From the NCBI GenBank assembly GCA_023846275.1, contig CM043870.1, positions 8,999,527-9,063,526 on the forward strand: 64,000 bases of DNA, in the 5' to 3' direction. The position numbers and the translations under genes are program-made. Below are positions 48,018 to 60,269 of this stretch, piece after piece (the first letter of the stretch is position 1; each line of letters opens with the position of its first letter). The DNA comes from Vanilla planifolia. Lineage: Eukaryota; Streptophyta; Magnoliopsida; Asparagales; Orchidaceae. Below the pieces are notes generated by a model that was not told the origin of the DNA, did not search any database, and was given only the letters and a program-made list of their open reading frames with translations.

Positions 48018-50826
48018 GCACAGAAAGAGAAAGAACACAAACGCCCTTCATTCAAAAAGGAAAACAGAGGAAACATTTGATAAAAACATCTTAAAACAGG
48101 TTAGTGGAAAGGAAATTAATAGTTAAAGATGTAAACCAGGAACAAATCAGCTACAACAGCAGTATAAAAAATTGCTTCATAAAAAAAAAGAATAGCATAT
48201 TACTAGTATATAACAATGCAGGTTGCACTTAAGCATAGAGTATATTGCGTGGTCAAAAGAAATCACATGCACCAGGTTTATATTCCTTTCTTGAGGAGAG
48301 CAGAAACTTAAGTCTAAGCACTAAACTCTTCAAACAACTTTCCTATAAATCCCATCATCCACGCATAACCTTTAAAAGACGGCCAATTGTAATGACATAA
48401 ATATTAACTTTCTACTGGATAGATAACTCCAGATTCCAACAGCAAAGCAAAACAAACGCTTTATGCCTGTATCACCTTTGCTCCATTTCATAACAGTTGA
48501 CTAAATAAAAGCTTTCCTATCAACTAAGATCTTCAAAAAAACATTTCTTTGAAGCAATCCTGAGTTAGGACCATAATAGTTCAAAATTTAATCAATGTTT
48601 GAGCACCCACTTTTGGCCTTGAATTTGTGGGATTTCTTTATTTCCTCGCTGATCTCCACCACATCCAATACCCACAAAACCTGAATTGATCAGATGATCT
48701 TTGCCGAGTTGAACCTTGTCAAGACTTTTCCTTTGAGGGTGCTTTCACCCTTGGTCTCCAGAACAAGTTTGTCCCTGGAACAAGGACTGCCCACAAATCT
48801 CTGTCCTTGGATCAGCTTGACCCACAACATTTTTTTGAGCTCTCGTCGAGATCCTAATTGGTTCTCGGGGATAGGTGGACCCTCAGAGCACAAAGGCAAA
48901 TAAGGTTATCAAAAAGAATACTTCACTTAAGAAACTTGTCATGGGAACAACTCAGAGATGAACCAAAAAGAAAGTAACAGATGTAGATAAACCAGTAAAA
49001 CATGGATGAGAAAAGTAATTGTGCATAGCAGTTGACCAGCTCATATATCAAAGTTCCCACTCTAAGGACCTCGGGTGTCAAGGATCCATCCCTGAGATAA
49101 TTCAGCCTGGGATTTCAAGTTCAAAAGAATAACAAAAAACGATAATGCAGCTCAGCAGAAATAGTGCTTTCACAAACCCTGATGCGGTCAAGGCACCCGT
49201 GACTTTTTACCAATTGCATCCTCTTCCCATAGTTATTCCCATTACAGCTAAATGTGATGAACCTCACAAGTTCTCTGCAATTATAGCCAGCATGCAATCT
49301 GGAAGGATTCCCATAGAATCTTCTTATCTCACATCCACCAATGGTATGAAGTTAGCCCAGACGAGACAGCTAACTATGGAATTGTTGAATCTATTGACAG
49401 TGAAGCCCTTCCAAGAAAGTTCAAGATTAAATTTTTCTTCTGTCATACTAGAAAAAACTGACTTGAGAGGCCACATCATGTGGTTAAAAATTGTTTGGAC
49501 TTGTCTCCCTTCACTGACGCTACAAAATAATGGCTATTCACCTTAAGTATCAAGGATTTGCCTTCGTCACTCCTGCGGTTCATTTATTTGTTCACATAAC
49601 ATTGGAAAGAGTTCGATTGGCTTTGTGAGTGCTCAGAGGCCTCATGAAACCTCTCAAAATAATTTTCAATTGAATTAAAAAAAAAAAAAAAAAAAAAAAA
49701 CACTTCTACTATAAAAGTCATAAACTCAAGGCTGCGATTATCATCCATCTAAAAAACTGAAGGCAACCAATGAGTTCAAAAATACATGGGTGTTAAATAA
49801 TAAGTGACAGTGAGAAGGGGGTACAAAAAATTCCCTAGAGTACAAGTCCTCAATAACACCAAGTAATCTTGATGTCAACACACACACACACACCACCGAG
49901 CAAAAACAATACTTAGGCATTTATCAAGGGTCTACTATTTCCATTTTAATCCCAAAAGAACTAAACATTTACCAAACAATTTTTATAATTTCTCTTTTGT
50001 TATCATATAAAATGTCTTTTTGATAAACACATTTCATATAAAATACCTTTTTGATAAACACATTTTTAAAACATCTTCTCAAATTTTCGTTTCCAAACAC
50101 AAAAACAATCACCGAACAAAAAACGAATGAATCATCATCAAAACTTTGATGAGAGCCAACTGCTTCAAGTCCCTAAAAAGTTCATCTCGACTTTAAAAAA
50201 TCAACTCAATTTTGATTCAAAAAAATTTTATAGTAATTTTCACCTTTTTTACTAAGTTAATTCCTAAAAATGATATACAATCCTAATCATCTATATGTAT
50301 AACACCTTTAAGCATAAACTATATTGTAAAGGTTAAGACAAAGTAAGTCATCACAAAGCCACAAAACCTTTAAGCATAAACTATAAATATGGTAGTTCAT
50401 GATCATTATTATGAAATTATACGTTGAATATTTAGATTTTATAGCATGAGAATTCAAACTCATTTCCTTTTTTTACAATATTTATGAACCTTCTAATTTG
50501 AAAATTTGCTCAATCAATTTAAGGCAATACCTATTCTGGATGTTTCAAAAATTGACCTATCACCAATTTGAAATATTAAAGACACATCCCAACACTTCAA
50601 AAAAAATATTTTGCTTAACAAAAAACAAGGAGGTGAGATGTGAAAAAAGAGAGAAGAGTGAAAAGAAAAATATTCCATTGTTTTTTAAAAGGTAATTGGG
50701 CAAAATTTCAGTTTACAACACACCAACAAACACAATGAGATCCTGAGACAAATTAACACCTTTGTTCCATACTTATGTGACAAACATTTAACCAAATTTC
50801 TAATATAATTTCATTCAACTTATTCC
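48017..50826. repeat. Identical core of the inverted repeat, left side
   Basis: By eye this 2.8 kb is base-for-base the same as 56124-58932 except for one unit in the poly(A)/(T) run (24 versus 23). Both neighbouring parts of the arms differ by several per cent. See the findings. Confidence 0.8.
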
Positions 50827-50993
50827 TACTATGAAGAGAAGACAATTTTGGAGGTCAGCATTTTGGTGCTCTTATTGAGCCAAACACATGATTATTTCCA
50901 TCTTCTCTGTTCAATGGCAAAAAGCAACGACAATGCAACTAACAACCAAACCCTAATATCCCAATTAATGAGGGCATTAACAAAGAAACCATT

Positions 50994-52450
50994 ATGATTG
51001 CCCTCCACCAAATGAAAAGAAAAACTAACGAGGTTCATGAGTTACAATACATTCGTAACCATAACCAAGAACCTTTAGCCCACCCTCAACAACCTCACAT
51101 TATCAAGAATCAGTCTCCTAACAACAGTCAACTTCAAGCGACATCAATTATATTCCCTCCATCTCAAAAAATACCAATTGAAGCCTATATTCAATTTTAC
51201 CATTCTACAAAATATCCAGATAATCATCAATATACCCAAAGAACACTCAATTATACCACATAAAAAACCTTACATGTATCCTAGGCAGCACTTCCCACAT
51301 CCTCTTACACCTGCTTCACCACCAACAAAAGCGATATGCTTTACTTTACTTACCAACCCCAAGCCAATTACACAACCATCCAAAGAATCTAAGAGCTCTA
51401 TCCTCTATAAAAAGCAAAAAGGAGAGTTGCAATGAGCAAGTAGAATGTGGCCATTCCAAACATGAAATCCAAATTCTACCTATGTCAAATTAACGTGCAA
51501 CATCAAAGAATCCTCAATCGTATGAAGGCTAATGTAACAAAAGATAATTTGAATAACAAGTTCTTCTCATTGAGTAATGAGTTGATTGAGGAATTTATTT
51601 TGTCAAACCAAGATGTTCCCAACTACCAATGTATAAAATATTAACTAATCCAAAAAAACATGTCACCAATTTCCATAAGATGATTAATGATTAGCAAATG
51701 TCAAAAGAAAATAAATATCAATTAGTTACTATAACTCTAGAGGCACTTCCAAAATTGGTTTAAAAGTTTATCACTTTCCTGAATCTGTTCATGTCATAAT
51801 TAAAGATAAAATTGAGTGCAACTTTCTCAATCGTAGAGAAGACTTGACATTTGAAGGAAGGAGAGTACGAGAGTCTACGAGAATTTATTTATCACCCTCT
51901 TTAAAAGTTAATGAAAATCTAAAATTGTGGCTAATGGTGACAAAGGTGTACCATTCAAGAAGAATTGAATCTTAGGTCTATGTTTTAAGGCGAAACTCAT
52001 GAAGAAATCCCTTAAAACATTTGTTGAGATGATTGAAATGGAAAAGCATACATTTGAAAGGAATAAATCAATCAATTATACCAACTAAATTAGATGAGAG
52101 GACTTAATTCCTCAAGGAGGCATAAAAGGAGTAAATTTAGAAACCATGTTGAGAGCGTATTTATTGATCGACTTTTAGCCATCTATTGAAAAAGCCATGA
52201 TGCTTGAAAACATGACCTCACGACTGCTTTACCAATCCATCTCAAAAAGATTATAGCACAAATATCCTGGATGATTTCTAAAATACCTAGGCATTGAATA
52301 TTATCAGTATTGGGAATAAAAAAAATCAAGGAAGGAAAAGGAACCAAGGTGGCAAAACACACATGCACCAAACAAACACAAGAATTACACTCACAACTGA
52401 GTTCAGCAAAATCAAGAATTCGATAAGACCAAGTCTTTAAGACACAAAGT
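50994..52450 (+). pseudogene. Unidentified retroelement-like frames (left arm)
   Basis: Broken frames on the plus strand: 50994-51263 (MIALHQMKRKTNEVHELQYI..., rich in N, Q and P), 51178-51435 and 51447-51644. The style (polar, Gln/Asn/Pro-rich, then a charged region) is like the gag part of a degenerate retroelement, but no diagnostic motif was found. The mirrored copy at 54600-55956 differs by about 15% at protein level. Function and family are unknown. Confidence 0.35.
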
Positions 52451-52606
52451 GAATTCATAAAGGTTCACATACTCACAAAGGGGCTCAAACCTTCAAAAAG
52501 TTTAGGACTGGCATTGAAGTCAAGCTCAGGTGAGCTCAATTGAACCTAACTTTGATAACTTATTAGTTTACTCAACTCAAACTCAAGCACAACATGATTT
52601 CAAGTC

Positions 52607-53370
52607 AATGTATTTTTTAAGACCTTTAACAAGTCTATTGAGGGAAGCTTTGGTAGAGCTTCTTGTGAAGAAAAAAGAATATCGTTGACATTTTTCAAAT
52701 TTTTAAGTTGTATATCAAAGTATTATTTTATGTTACTTTTAAAAAAATCTTTTTTTGCTATACAAATTACATAAACAAAACCTAGTGACCATTTAAAAAA
52801 ACAATCATCAACTAAAATAATTGTATCAAATCATAAATAAAATAACAACTAAATGCCATCACATGCATGCCATTCAAAAGAAATTATACTTAAAAAATTA
52901 ATCCATAAAATTCAAATATCATCTTGCTTTTTTATGTTCTTAAAAAGTATTAACAAACAAATTTTCCTAAAATTGAGTTAAACAAATTTTAACTAATAGT
53001 TGAAATGCATGTGCTTTGCACATATGCATATTATGTTTACTAATTATCAATTTTTTTCACACAAAAATTTTATTTTTTATTTATAAAATTGAAAAGAAAA
53101 TTTTTATCAATAGATACAACCCAAGGATATCATTCCTTATAGACCAAACAAAAATTTTTAAAAAAAAATTGAAACATTTTGTTATTAATAAAGTTTTTAT
53201 AAAACACAATTAATGGTACACGCAAAATTATGCAACATTGTTCAATGCTAAACCCAAGACAAGAAAATCGAACCCAGTTCTTAGATGCTTATCCAAAGTT
53301 CTCCCACTAAACCGATAAATTAAGCAGATAAAAACTTAAATTATTTTACTTAAAATAAATATGTTTAAAA
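52607..53370. other. Upstream part of the inverted-repeat spacer
   Basis: AT-rich, single-copy in this window; lies upstream of the eRF1 promoter. No gene seen. Confidence 0.5.
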
Positions 53371-53376
53371 TAGTTT

Positions 53377-53420
53377 ATTTATAGACGGTCCAGATGCTAC
53401 GTTTCTCCAAAACGCGTGAG
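53377..53420 (+). promoter_or_regulatory. Probable eRF1 core promoter
   Basis: A TATA-like TATTTATAG (53377-53385) sits about 30 bases ahead of a sharp change from AT-rich to GC/CpG-rich sequence (53385-53520), as expected where a housekeeping plant gene starts. It is the only such island upstream of eRF1 on this strand. Inferred, with no transcript evidence. Confidence 0.45.
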
Positions 53421-53497
53421 ATTACGTATTGCCAGTGCGTGCTACAAATTCGTCCGCTTTCGTCGTTCGCAAGCCATTGCAGCGGAGCCACCGACGG
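53412..53497 (+). other. Probable eRF1 5'UTR exon 1
   Basis: GC-rich stretch with no credible ORF, ending ACGG followed by GTGAGG at 53498, a good plant donor site. Plant eRF1 genes commonly have an intron in the 5'UTR and an uninterrupted coding exon. The exon start is approximate. Confidence 0.45.
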
Positions 53498-54599
53498 GTG
53501 AGGAAGCTCTTCTAGGTTTCCTCTTCTACCTCTGTTTCTTTCGTTGACCTCTATTCGAATCATTTTTTTTTTCCGTATCTGTTTAGGGTTTTTAATCAGC
53601 AATTGGATCGATTCAATTATGGTTGATTGTGATTGAATATCTTTGACCCGCCTAGGATATTTCTTAATTATTTGTTACTTGGTGTGTTATTATTGTTCTG
53701 TGCAGGATTCTGTGGTAGGTATTGGTTTAGTGATTTTTTTTTGGGCAGCTTAATTGGCCATTGTATTTGAATGCTGTTCATCTCTTCGGGCACAATTTTG
53801 ATCCATCAGATAGAGAATTTGGAGAACAGTATGATTATCTTTAGTGGAGAGCTACCACAGATTTTTTGTTATTAGTTCCTAATATGCTATATTGCGCTGT
53901 TTAGATCTGTTGTATGGATTTAAATTAGTTCTTCGTTGAGACCTTGATATGTATCCTAGGATTTTGAAATTGTGCCGTGTATTTGATTTTGCTGCTACTG
54001 TATTAAAGAAACGTCTTGTGAAGTTCATGAGAATTTTGTTTTATTTGATTTTTTTTCAATTCTTGTAGTGCTTTGAATGCCCTTTTCCTACAATAGATTG
54101 GTAGGATGTTCTAGGGAGTTGTTGAAAGTTGAAACTTGCTGGAGACATTTTTTTGCTCAAACTTGAATTGACTGTTCAATGTCTACTCGAGCTGGATTCT
54201 GAAGTTAAATACATTTTTAAGCTGAGTTTCATTTGGCCTTAGCCTTTTCAATTTATTAATGAGAGCACAACCAATTTGTTTGTGGATGTCTTATGATTTC
54301 CACTTGATGTCAGAGGCCGGAACTACTGATAGTTACTTTTAGAAATTTTTTTCCCAAGTTGGATTGACAATTAAAGTCAGCTAGAAAATAAAATCGAGTC
54401 ACGGTGGATCGACTTGAAATCATGTTGTGCTTGAGTTTGAGTTGAGTAAACTAGTATGTTATCAAAGTTAGGTTCAATTGAGCTCACTTGAGCTTGACTG
54501 GAACGCCAGTCTTAAACTTTTCGAAGGTTTGAGCCCCTTTGTGATTATGTGAACCCTCATGAACTCGCTTTAGTGTTTCAAAGGCTTGGTCTTATCGAA

Positions 54600-55956
54600 T
54601 TCTTGATTATGCTGAACTCAATTGTGGGTGTAATTTAGGTTTTTGTTTGGTGCATGTGTGTGTTGCCACCAGGGTTCTTTTTTGCTTCCTCGATTTTGTA
54701 TTCCCATTACTTATAATATTCAATGCCTAGGTATTTTAGAAATCATCTAAGATGTGTGTGTCATAATCTTTTTGAGATGGATTGGTAGAGTAGCCTTGAG
54801 GTTATGTTTTCAAGCATTATGGTTTTTTCAATAGAGGGCTCAAAGTCGATCAATAAATATGCTCTCAACATGGTTTCTAAACTTACTTCTTTGATGACTC
54901 CTTGAGGAATTAAGTTCTCTCATCTAATTTAGTTGATATAATTGACTTCTTCATGAGCTTCACCTTCAATATAGATGCAAGGTTCATTTCTTCTTGAATG
55001 ACACACCTTGCCACCAATGACCACAATTTTAGATTTTCATAAACTTTGAAAGAGGGTGATTAATGAAGTCTTGTAGACTCTTGTGCTCTCCTTCCTTCGA
55101 ATGTCAAGTCTTCTTTGCAATTGACGAAGTTGCACTCAATTTTGTCTTCAATTATGACATTAACAGATTTAGGTAGGTGCTAAACTTTTAAACCAATCTT
55201 GGAAGTGCCTTTGGAGTTGTAGTAAATAGTTGATATTTGTTTTCTTTTGATATTTTATAATCATTAATCATCCCATGGAAATTGGTGACATGTTTTTTTG
55301 GATTAGTTATTCTTTTATACATTGGTAGTTGGGAATGTCTTGGACTAACGAAAGAAATTCCTCAATCAACTCATTACTCAATGGAAAGAACTTGTTATTC
55401 AAATTATTTTCGTTACTTCAGCCTTCGTACTATTGAGGATTCTTTGATGTTGCACGTTAATTTGACTATGGTAGAATTTTGATTTCATGTTTGGAGTGGT
55501 CACATTCTACTTGCTCATTGCAACTCTCCCTTTTACTTTTTATAGAGGTTTGAGCTCTTAAATTCTTTGGATGTTTGTATAGTTGGCTTGGGGTTGGTTG
55601 GTGAAGTAAAGCTTATGGCTTTTGTTGGTGCTGAAGTATGTGTAGGAGGATGTGGGAAGTGTTGCCTAGGATACATATAAGGTCTTGTAGGTGGCATAAT
55701 TGGGTGTTCTTTGGCTACCTTAATGATTAACTGGAGATTCTACAGAATGGTCAAATTGAATGTAGGCTTCAGTTGGTATTTGTTGAGATGGAGGGAACAT
55801 AATTGATGTAGCTTGAAGTTGACTATTGTTAGGAGATTGATTCTTGATAATGTGAGGTTGTGGAGGGTGGGGTAAAGGTTCTTGGTTATGGTTACGAATG
55901 TATTGTAACTCATGAATCTCGTTGGTTTTTCTTTTCATTTGGTGGAGGGCAATCAT
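54600..55956 (-). pseudogene. Unidentified retroelement-like frames (right arm)
   Basis: Mirror of 50994-52450. The minus-strand frame 55720-55956 (MIALHQMKRKTNEIHELQYI...) is the counterpart of 50994-51263. Lies within the eRF1 intron, antisense to the gene. No diagnostic motif. Confidence 0.35.
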
Positions 55957-56123
55957 AATGGTTTCTTTGTTAATGACCTCATTAATTGGGATATTAAGGT
56001 TAGTATGTTAGTTGCATTGTCGTTGCTTTTTGCCATTGAATAGAGAAGATGGAAATAATCATGTGTTTGGCTTAATAAGAGCACCAAACTACTGACCTCC
56101 AAAATTGTCCTCTCTTCATAGTC

Positions 56124-58932
56124 GGAATAAGTTGAATGAAATTATATTAGAAATTTGGTTAAATGTTTGTCACATAAGTATGGAACAAAGGTGTTAATTT
56201 GTCTCAGGATCTCATTGTGTTTGTTGGTGTGTTGTAAACTGAAATTTTGCCCAATTACCTTTTAAAAAACAATGGAATATTTTTCTTTTCACTCTTCTCT
56301 CTTTTTTCACATCTCACCTCCTTGTTTTTTGTTAAGCAAAATATTTTTTTTGAAGTGTTGGGATGTGTCTTTAATATTTCAAATTGGTGATAGGTCAATT
56401 TTTGAAACATCCAGAATAGGTATTGCCTTAAATTGATTGAGCAAATTTTCAAATTAGAAGGTTCATAAATATTGTAAAAAAAGGAAATGAGTTTGAATTC
56501 TCATGCTATAAAATCTAAATATTCAACGTATAATTTCATAATAATGATCATGAACTACCATATTTATAGTTTATGCTTAAAGGTTTTGTGGCTTTGTGAT
56601 GACTTACTTTGTCTTAACCTTTACAATATAGTTTATGCTTAAAGGTGTTATACATATAGATGATTAGGATTGTATATCATTTTTAGGAATTAACTTAGTA
56701 AAAAAGGTGAAAATTACTATAAAATTTTTTTGAATCAAAATTGAGTTGATTTTTTAAAGTCGAGATGAACTTTTTAGGGACTTGAAGCAGTTGGCTCTCA
56801 TCAAAGTTTTGATGATGATTCATTCGTTTTTTGTTCGGTGATTGTTTTTGTGTTTGGAAACGAAAATTTGAGAAGATGTTTTAAAAATGTGTTTATCAAA
56901 AAGGTATTTTATATGAAATGTGTTTATCAAAAAGACATTTTATATGATAACAAAAGAGAAATTATAAAAATTGTTTGGTAAATGTTTAGTTCTTTTGGGA
57001 TTAAAATGGAAATAGTAGACCCTTGATAAATGCCTAAGTATTGTTTTTGCTCGGTGGTGTGTGTGTGTGTGTTGACATCAAGATTACTTGGTGTTATTGA
57101 GGACTTGTACTCTAGGGAATTTTTTGTACCCCCTTCTCACTGTCACTTATTATTTAACACCCATGTATTTTTGAACTCATTGGTTGCCTTCAGTTTTTTA
57201 GATGGATGATAATCGCAGCCTTGAGTTTATGACTTTTATAGTAGAAGTGTTTTTTTTTTTTTTTTTTTTTTTAATTCAATTGAAAATTATTTTGAGAGGT
57301 TTCATGAGGCCTCTGAGCACTCACAAAGCCAATCGAACTCTTTCCAATGTTATGTGAACAAATAAATGAACCGCAGGAGTGACGAAGGCAAATCCTTGAT
57401 ACTTAAGGTGAATAGCCATTATTTTGTAGCGTCAGTGAAGGGAGACAAGTCCAAACAATTTTTAACCACATGATGTGGCCTCTCAAGTCAGTTTTTTCTA
57501 GTATGACAGAAGAAAAATTTAATCTTGAACTTTCTTGGAAGGGCTTCACTGTCAATAGATTCAACAATTCCATAGTTAGCTGTCTCGTCTGGGCTAACTT
57601 CATACCATTGGTGGATGTGAGATAAGAAGATTCTATGGGAATCCTTCCAGATTGCATGCTGGCTATAATTGCAGAGAACTTGTGAGGTTCATCACATTTA
57701 GCTGTAATGGGAATAACTATGGGAAGAGGATGCAATTGGTAAAAAGTCACGGGTGCCTTGACCGCATCAGGGTTTGTGAAAGCACTATTTCTGCTGAGCT
57801 GCATTATCGTTTTTTGTTATTCTTTTGAACTTGAAATCCCAGGCTGAATTATCTCAGGGATGGATCCTTGACACCCGAGGTCCTTAGAGTGGGAACTTTG
57901 ATATATGAGCTGGTCAACTGCTATGCACAATTACTTTTCTCATCCATGTTTTACTGGTTTATCTACATCTGTTACTTTCTTTTTGGTTCATCTCTGAGTT
58001 GTTCCCATGACAAGTTTCTTAAGTGAAGTATTCTTTTTGATAACCTTATTTGCCTTTGTGCTCTGAGGGTCCACCTATCCCCGAGAACCAATTAGGATCT
58101 CGACGAGAGCTCAAAAAAATGTTGTGGGTCAAGCTGATCCAAGGACAGAGATTTGTGGGCAGTCCTTGTTCCAGGGACAAACTTGTTCTGGAGACCAAGG
58201 GTGAAAGCACCCTCAAAGGAAAAGTCTTGACAAGGTTCAACTCGGCAAAGATCATCTGATCAATTCAGGTTTTGTGGGTATTGGATGTGGTGGAGATCAG
58301 CGAGGAAATAAAGAAATCCCACAAATTCAAGGCCAAAAGTGGGTGCTCAAACATTGATTAAATTTTGAACTATTATGGTCCTAACTCAGGATTGCTTCAA
58401 AGAAATGTTTTTTTGAAGATCTTAGTTGATAGGAAAGCTTTTATTTAGTCAACTGTTATGAAATGGAGCAAAGGTGATACAGGCATAAAGCGTTTGTTTT
58501 GCTTTGCTGTTGGAATCTGGAGTTATCTATCCAGTAGAAAGTTAATATTTATGTCATTACAATTGGCCGTCTTTTAAAGGTTATGCGTGGATGATGGGAT
58601 TTATAGGAAAGTTGTTTGAAGAGTTTAGTGCTTAGACTTAAGTTTCTGCTCTCCTCAAGAAAGGAATATAAACCTGGTGCATGTGATTTCTTTTGACCAC
58701 GCAATATACTCTATGCTTAAGTGCAACCTGCATTGTTATATACTAGTAATATGCTATTCTTTTTTTTTATGAAGCAATTTTTTATACTGCTGTTGTAGCT
58801 GATTTGTTCCTGGTTTACATCTTTAACTATTAATTTCCTTTCCACTAACCTGTTTTAAGATGTTTTTATCAAATGTTTCCTCTGTTTTCCTTTTTGAATG
58901 AAGGGCGTTTGTGTTCTTTCTCTTTCTGTGCA
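56124..58932. repeat. Identical core of the inverted repeat, right side
   Basis: Partner of 48017-50826. Its right end falls one base short of the eRF1 intron acceptor; its left end is where scattered differences begin (first seen at 56123). Confidence 0.8.
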
Positions 58933-58958
58933 GGTTCATCCAATTAAAGCTCCTGAAG

Positions 58959-60269
58959 ATGGCCGATGCTCATGATACCGATCGGAACATCGAGATGTGG
59001 AAGATCAAGAAACTTATCAAAGCCCTGGAATCTGCAAGAGGTAATGGCACGAGCATGATCTCCCTTATATTGACTCCTCGAGATCAGATCTCTCGGGTGG
59101 CTAAGATGTTGGGTGACGAATACGGTACTGCGTCTAACATCAAAAGCAGAGTTAACCGTCAATCCGTTCTGGCTGCCATCACATCTGCTCAACAGCGACT
59201 GAAACTCTACAATAAGGTTCCTACTAATGGGCTAGTTCTGTACACTGGAACCATTTTGACAGAGGATGGAAAAGAGAAGAAGGTTACCATTGATTTCGAA
59301 CCATTTAAGCCGGTAAACGCATCACTTTATCTGTGTGACAACAAGTTTCACACCGAGGCACTCAACGAGCTTCTCGAATCCGATGATAAGTTTGGTTTCA
59401 TCGTCATGGATGGTAACGGAACTCTCTTTGGAACACTCAGCGGCAATACTCGTGAGGTGCTTCACAAGTTCACTGTCGATCTTCCAAAGAAGCATGGGAG
59501 AGGAGGACAATCTGCACTCCGGTTTGCTCGGCTTCGAATGGAGAAACGCCATAATTATGTCAGGAAGACGGCCGAACTTGCCACGCAGTTCTTCATCAAT
59601 CCCGCAACGAGCCAGCCCAATGTTTCGGGATTGATTCTAGCCGGTTCTGCTGATTTCAAAACCGAATTGAGTCAGTCTGACATGTTTGATCCTCGACTTC
59701 AGGCCAAAATAATTAATGTTGTCGATGTCTCCTATGGCGGGGAGAACGGTTTCAACCAGGCCATCGAGTTGTCTGCAGAGATCCTTGCGAATGTCAAGTT
59801 CATACAGGAGAAGAAGTTGATTGGAAAGTATTTCGAGGAAATCAGTCAAGATACTGGAAAATATGCTTTTGGTGTCGACGACACGCTCAAGGCTCTCGAG
59901 ATGGGTGCGGTGGAGGTCTTGATTGTTTGGGAGAATCTAGACATCAACCGATACGTTCTCAAGAATAGCGTAACCGGGGAAAAGGTTGTCAAGAATCTGA
60001 ACAAAGAACAGGAAACAGAGCAGAAGAACTTCCACGACGCAGTGACACCTGCCGAACTCGAGGTGCTCGAGAAAATGTCTCTGTTAGAGTGGCTTGCCAA
60101 CGAGTACAAGAGGTTTGGCTGTTCGCTTGAGTTTGTGACGAACAAGTCTCAAGAGGGATCTCAGTTCTGCAGGGGCTTTGGTGGCATTGGAGGAATCCTT
60201 CGTTACCAGCTTGATCTGAGGTCTTTGGACGAGCTTTCTGATGAGGAGATTAATGAAGATTCGGAATAG
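58959..60269 (+). CDS. Eukaryotic peptide chain release factor subunit 1 (eRF1)
   Basis: Class-1 release factor of the cytosol: it reads all three stop codons in the ribosomal A site and, with the GTPase eRF3, triggers peptidyl-tRNA hydrolysis. The predicted 436-residue protein has the full domain set and the usual eRF1 length. The N domain has GTS (30-32), TASNIKS (57-63) and the YLCDNKF form of YxCxxxF (124-130) for stop-codon reading. The M domain has GGQ (182-184) for hydrolysis. The C domain that binds eRF3 follows and ends in the acidic tail [13 protein letters not shown]. The start was set at [10 protein letters not shown], the family N-terminus; the open frame extends 16 codons upstream to 58911, but that part is intron and leader. 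Single uninterrupted coding exon. The stop is TAG followed by CAGTCA, a readthrough context. A broken inverted copy of the 5' part lies at 47559-48017. Confidence 0.98.
   Translation: MADAHDTDRNIEMWKIKKLIKALESARGNGTSMISLILTPRDQISRVAKMLGDEYGTASNIKSRVNRQSVLAAITSAQQRLKLYNKVPTNGLVLYTGTILTEDGKEKKVTIDFEPFKPVNASLYLCDNKFHTEALNELLESDDKFGFIVMDGNGTLFGTLSGNTREVLHKFTVDLPKKHGRGGQSALRFARLRMEKRHNYVRKTAELATQFFINPATSQPNVSGLILAGSADFKTELSQSDMFDPRLQAKIINVVDVSYGGENGFNQAIELSAEILANVKFIQEKKLIGKYFEEISQDTGKYAFGVDDTLKALEMGAVEVLIVWENLDINRYVLKNSVTGEKVVKNLNKEQETEQKNFHDAVTPAELEVLEKMSLLEWLANEYKRFGCSLEFVTNKSQEGSQFCRGFGGIGGILRYQLDLRSLDELSDEEINEDSE

Larger units (their letters stand above)
47559..52606. repeat. Left arm of the eRF1 inverted duplication
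   Basis: Reverse complement of 54411-59470; paired coordinates sum to about 106950, rising to about 107030 at the outer end because this copy has small deletions. It contains an inverted copy of eRF1 codons 2 to about 171 (47559-48017), the end of the eRF1 5'UTR intron (from 48018), a poly(A) run (49677-49700), a CA run near 49880, and retroelement-like frames (50994-52450). Beyond 47559 and 52606 the similarity stops abruptly. Duplicate frames at 48694-48903 and 49145-49546 are identical in both arms and are not convincing genes. Confidence 0.93.
53498..58933 (+). other. eRF1 5'UTR intron, ~5.4 kb, holding the right repeat arm
   Basis: Donor GTGAGG at 53498; acceptor TTTCTCTTTCTGTGCAG ending at 58933, with a clear pyrimidine tract. 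The acceptor is well supported: the sequence switches to a 25-base leader and then the eRF1 ATG. The donor is inferred; other donors inside the arm would give a shorter intron. If the model holds, almost the whole right arm (54411-58933) is intronic. The length is large for a 5'UTR intron and seems due to repeat-like sequence. Confidence 0.55.
54411..59470. repeat. Right arm of the eRF1 inverted duplication
   Basis: The reverse complement of 47559-52606. It runs from inside the 5'UTR intron to codon 171 of the intact eRF1 gene. Because this arm is continuous with the rest of the gene, it is the probable source and the left arm the copy. The arms are separated by 1.8 kb that include the promoter and exon 1. 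Confidence 0.93.

Noticed and set aside
48694..48903. 69-codon frames on both strands, mirrored at 58046-58255
   Set aside because: Overlapping open frames on both strands in moderately GC-rich intronic sequence; no motif and no separate conservation signal beyond the arm identity.
49145..49546. 133-codon frame present identically in both arms (also 57403-57804)
   Set aside because: Its duplication and identity are explained by the inverted repeat and its homogenised core. It has no recognisable motif and sits in what is intron on the right side.
53697..53716. Possible extra leader micro-exon after TTCTGTGCAG (GATTCTGTG then GTAGGT)
   Set aside because: Acceptor and donor would leave a 9-10 base exon; possible but unsupported, and a simple intron from 53498 explains the locus.
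58911..58958. Upstream extension of the eRF1 frame to an earlier ATG
   Set aside because: These 16 codons overlap the pyrimidine tract and splice acceptor (AG at 58932-58933). The family N-terminus begins MADAH-like, so the downstream ATG was chosen.
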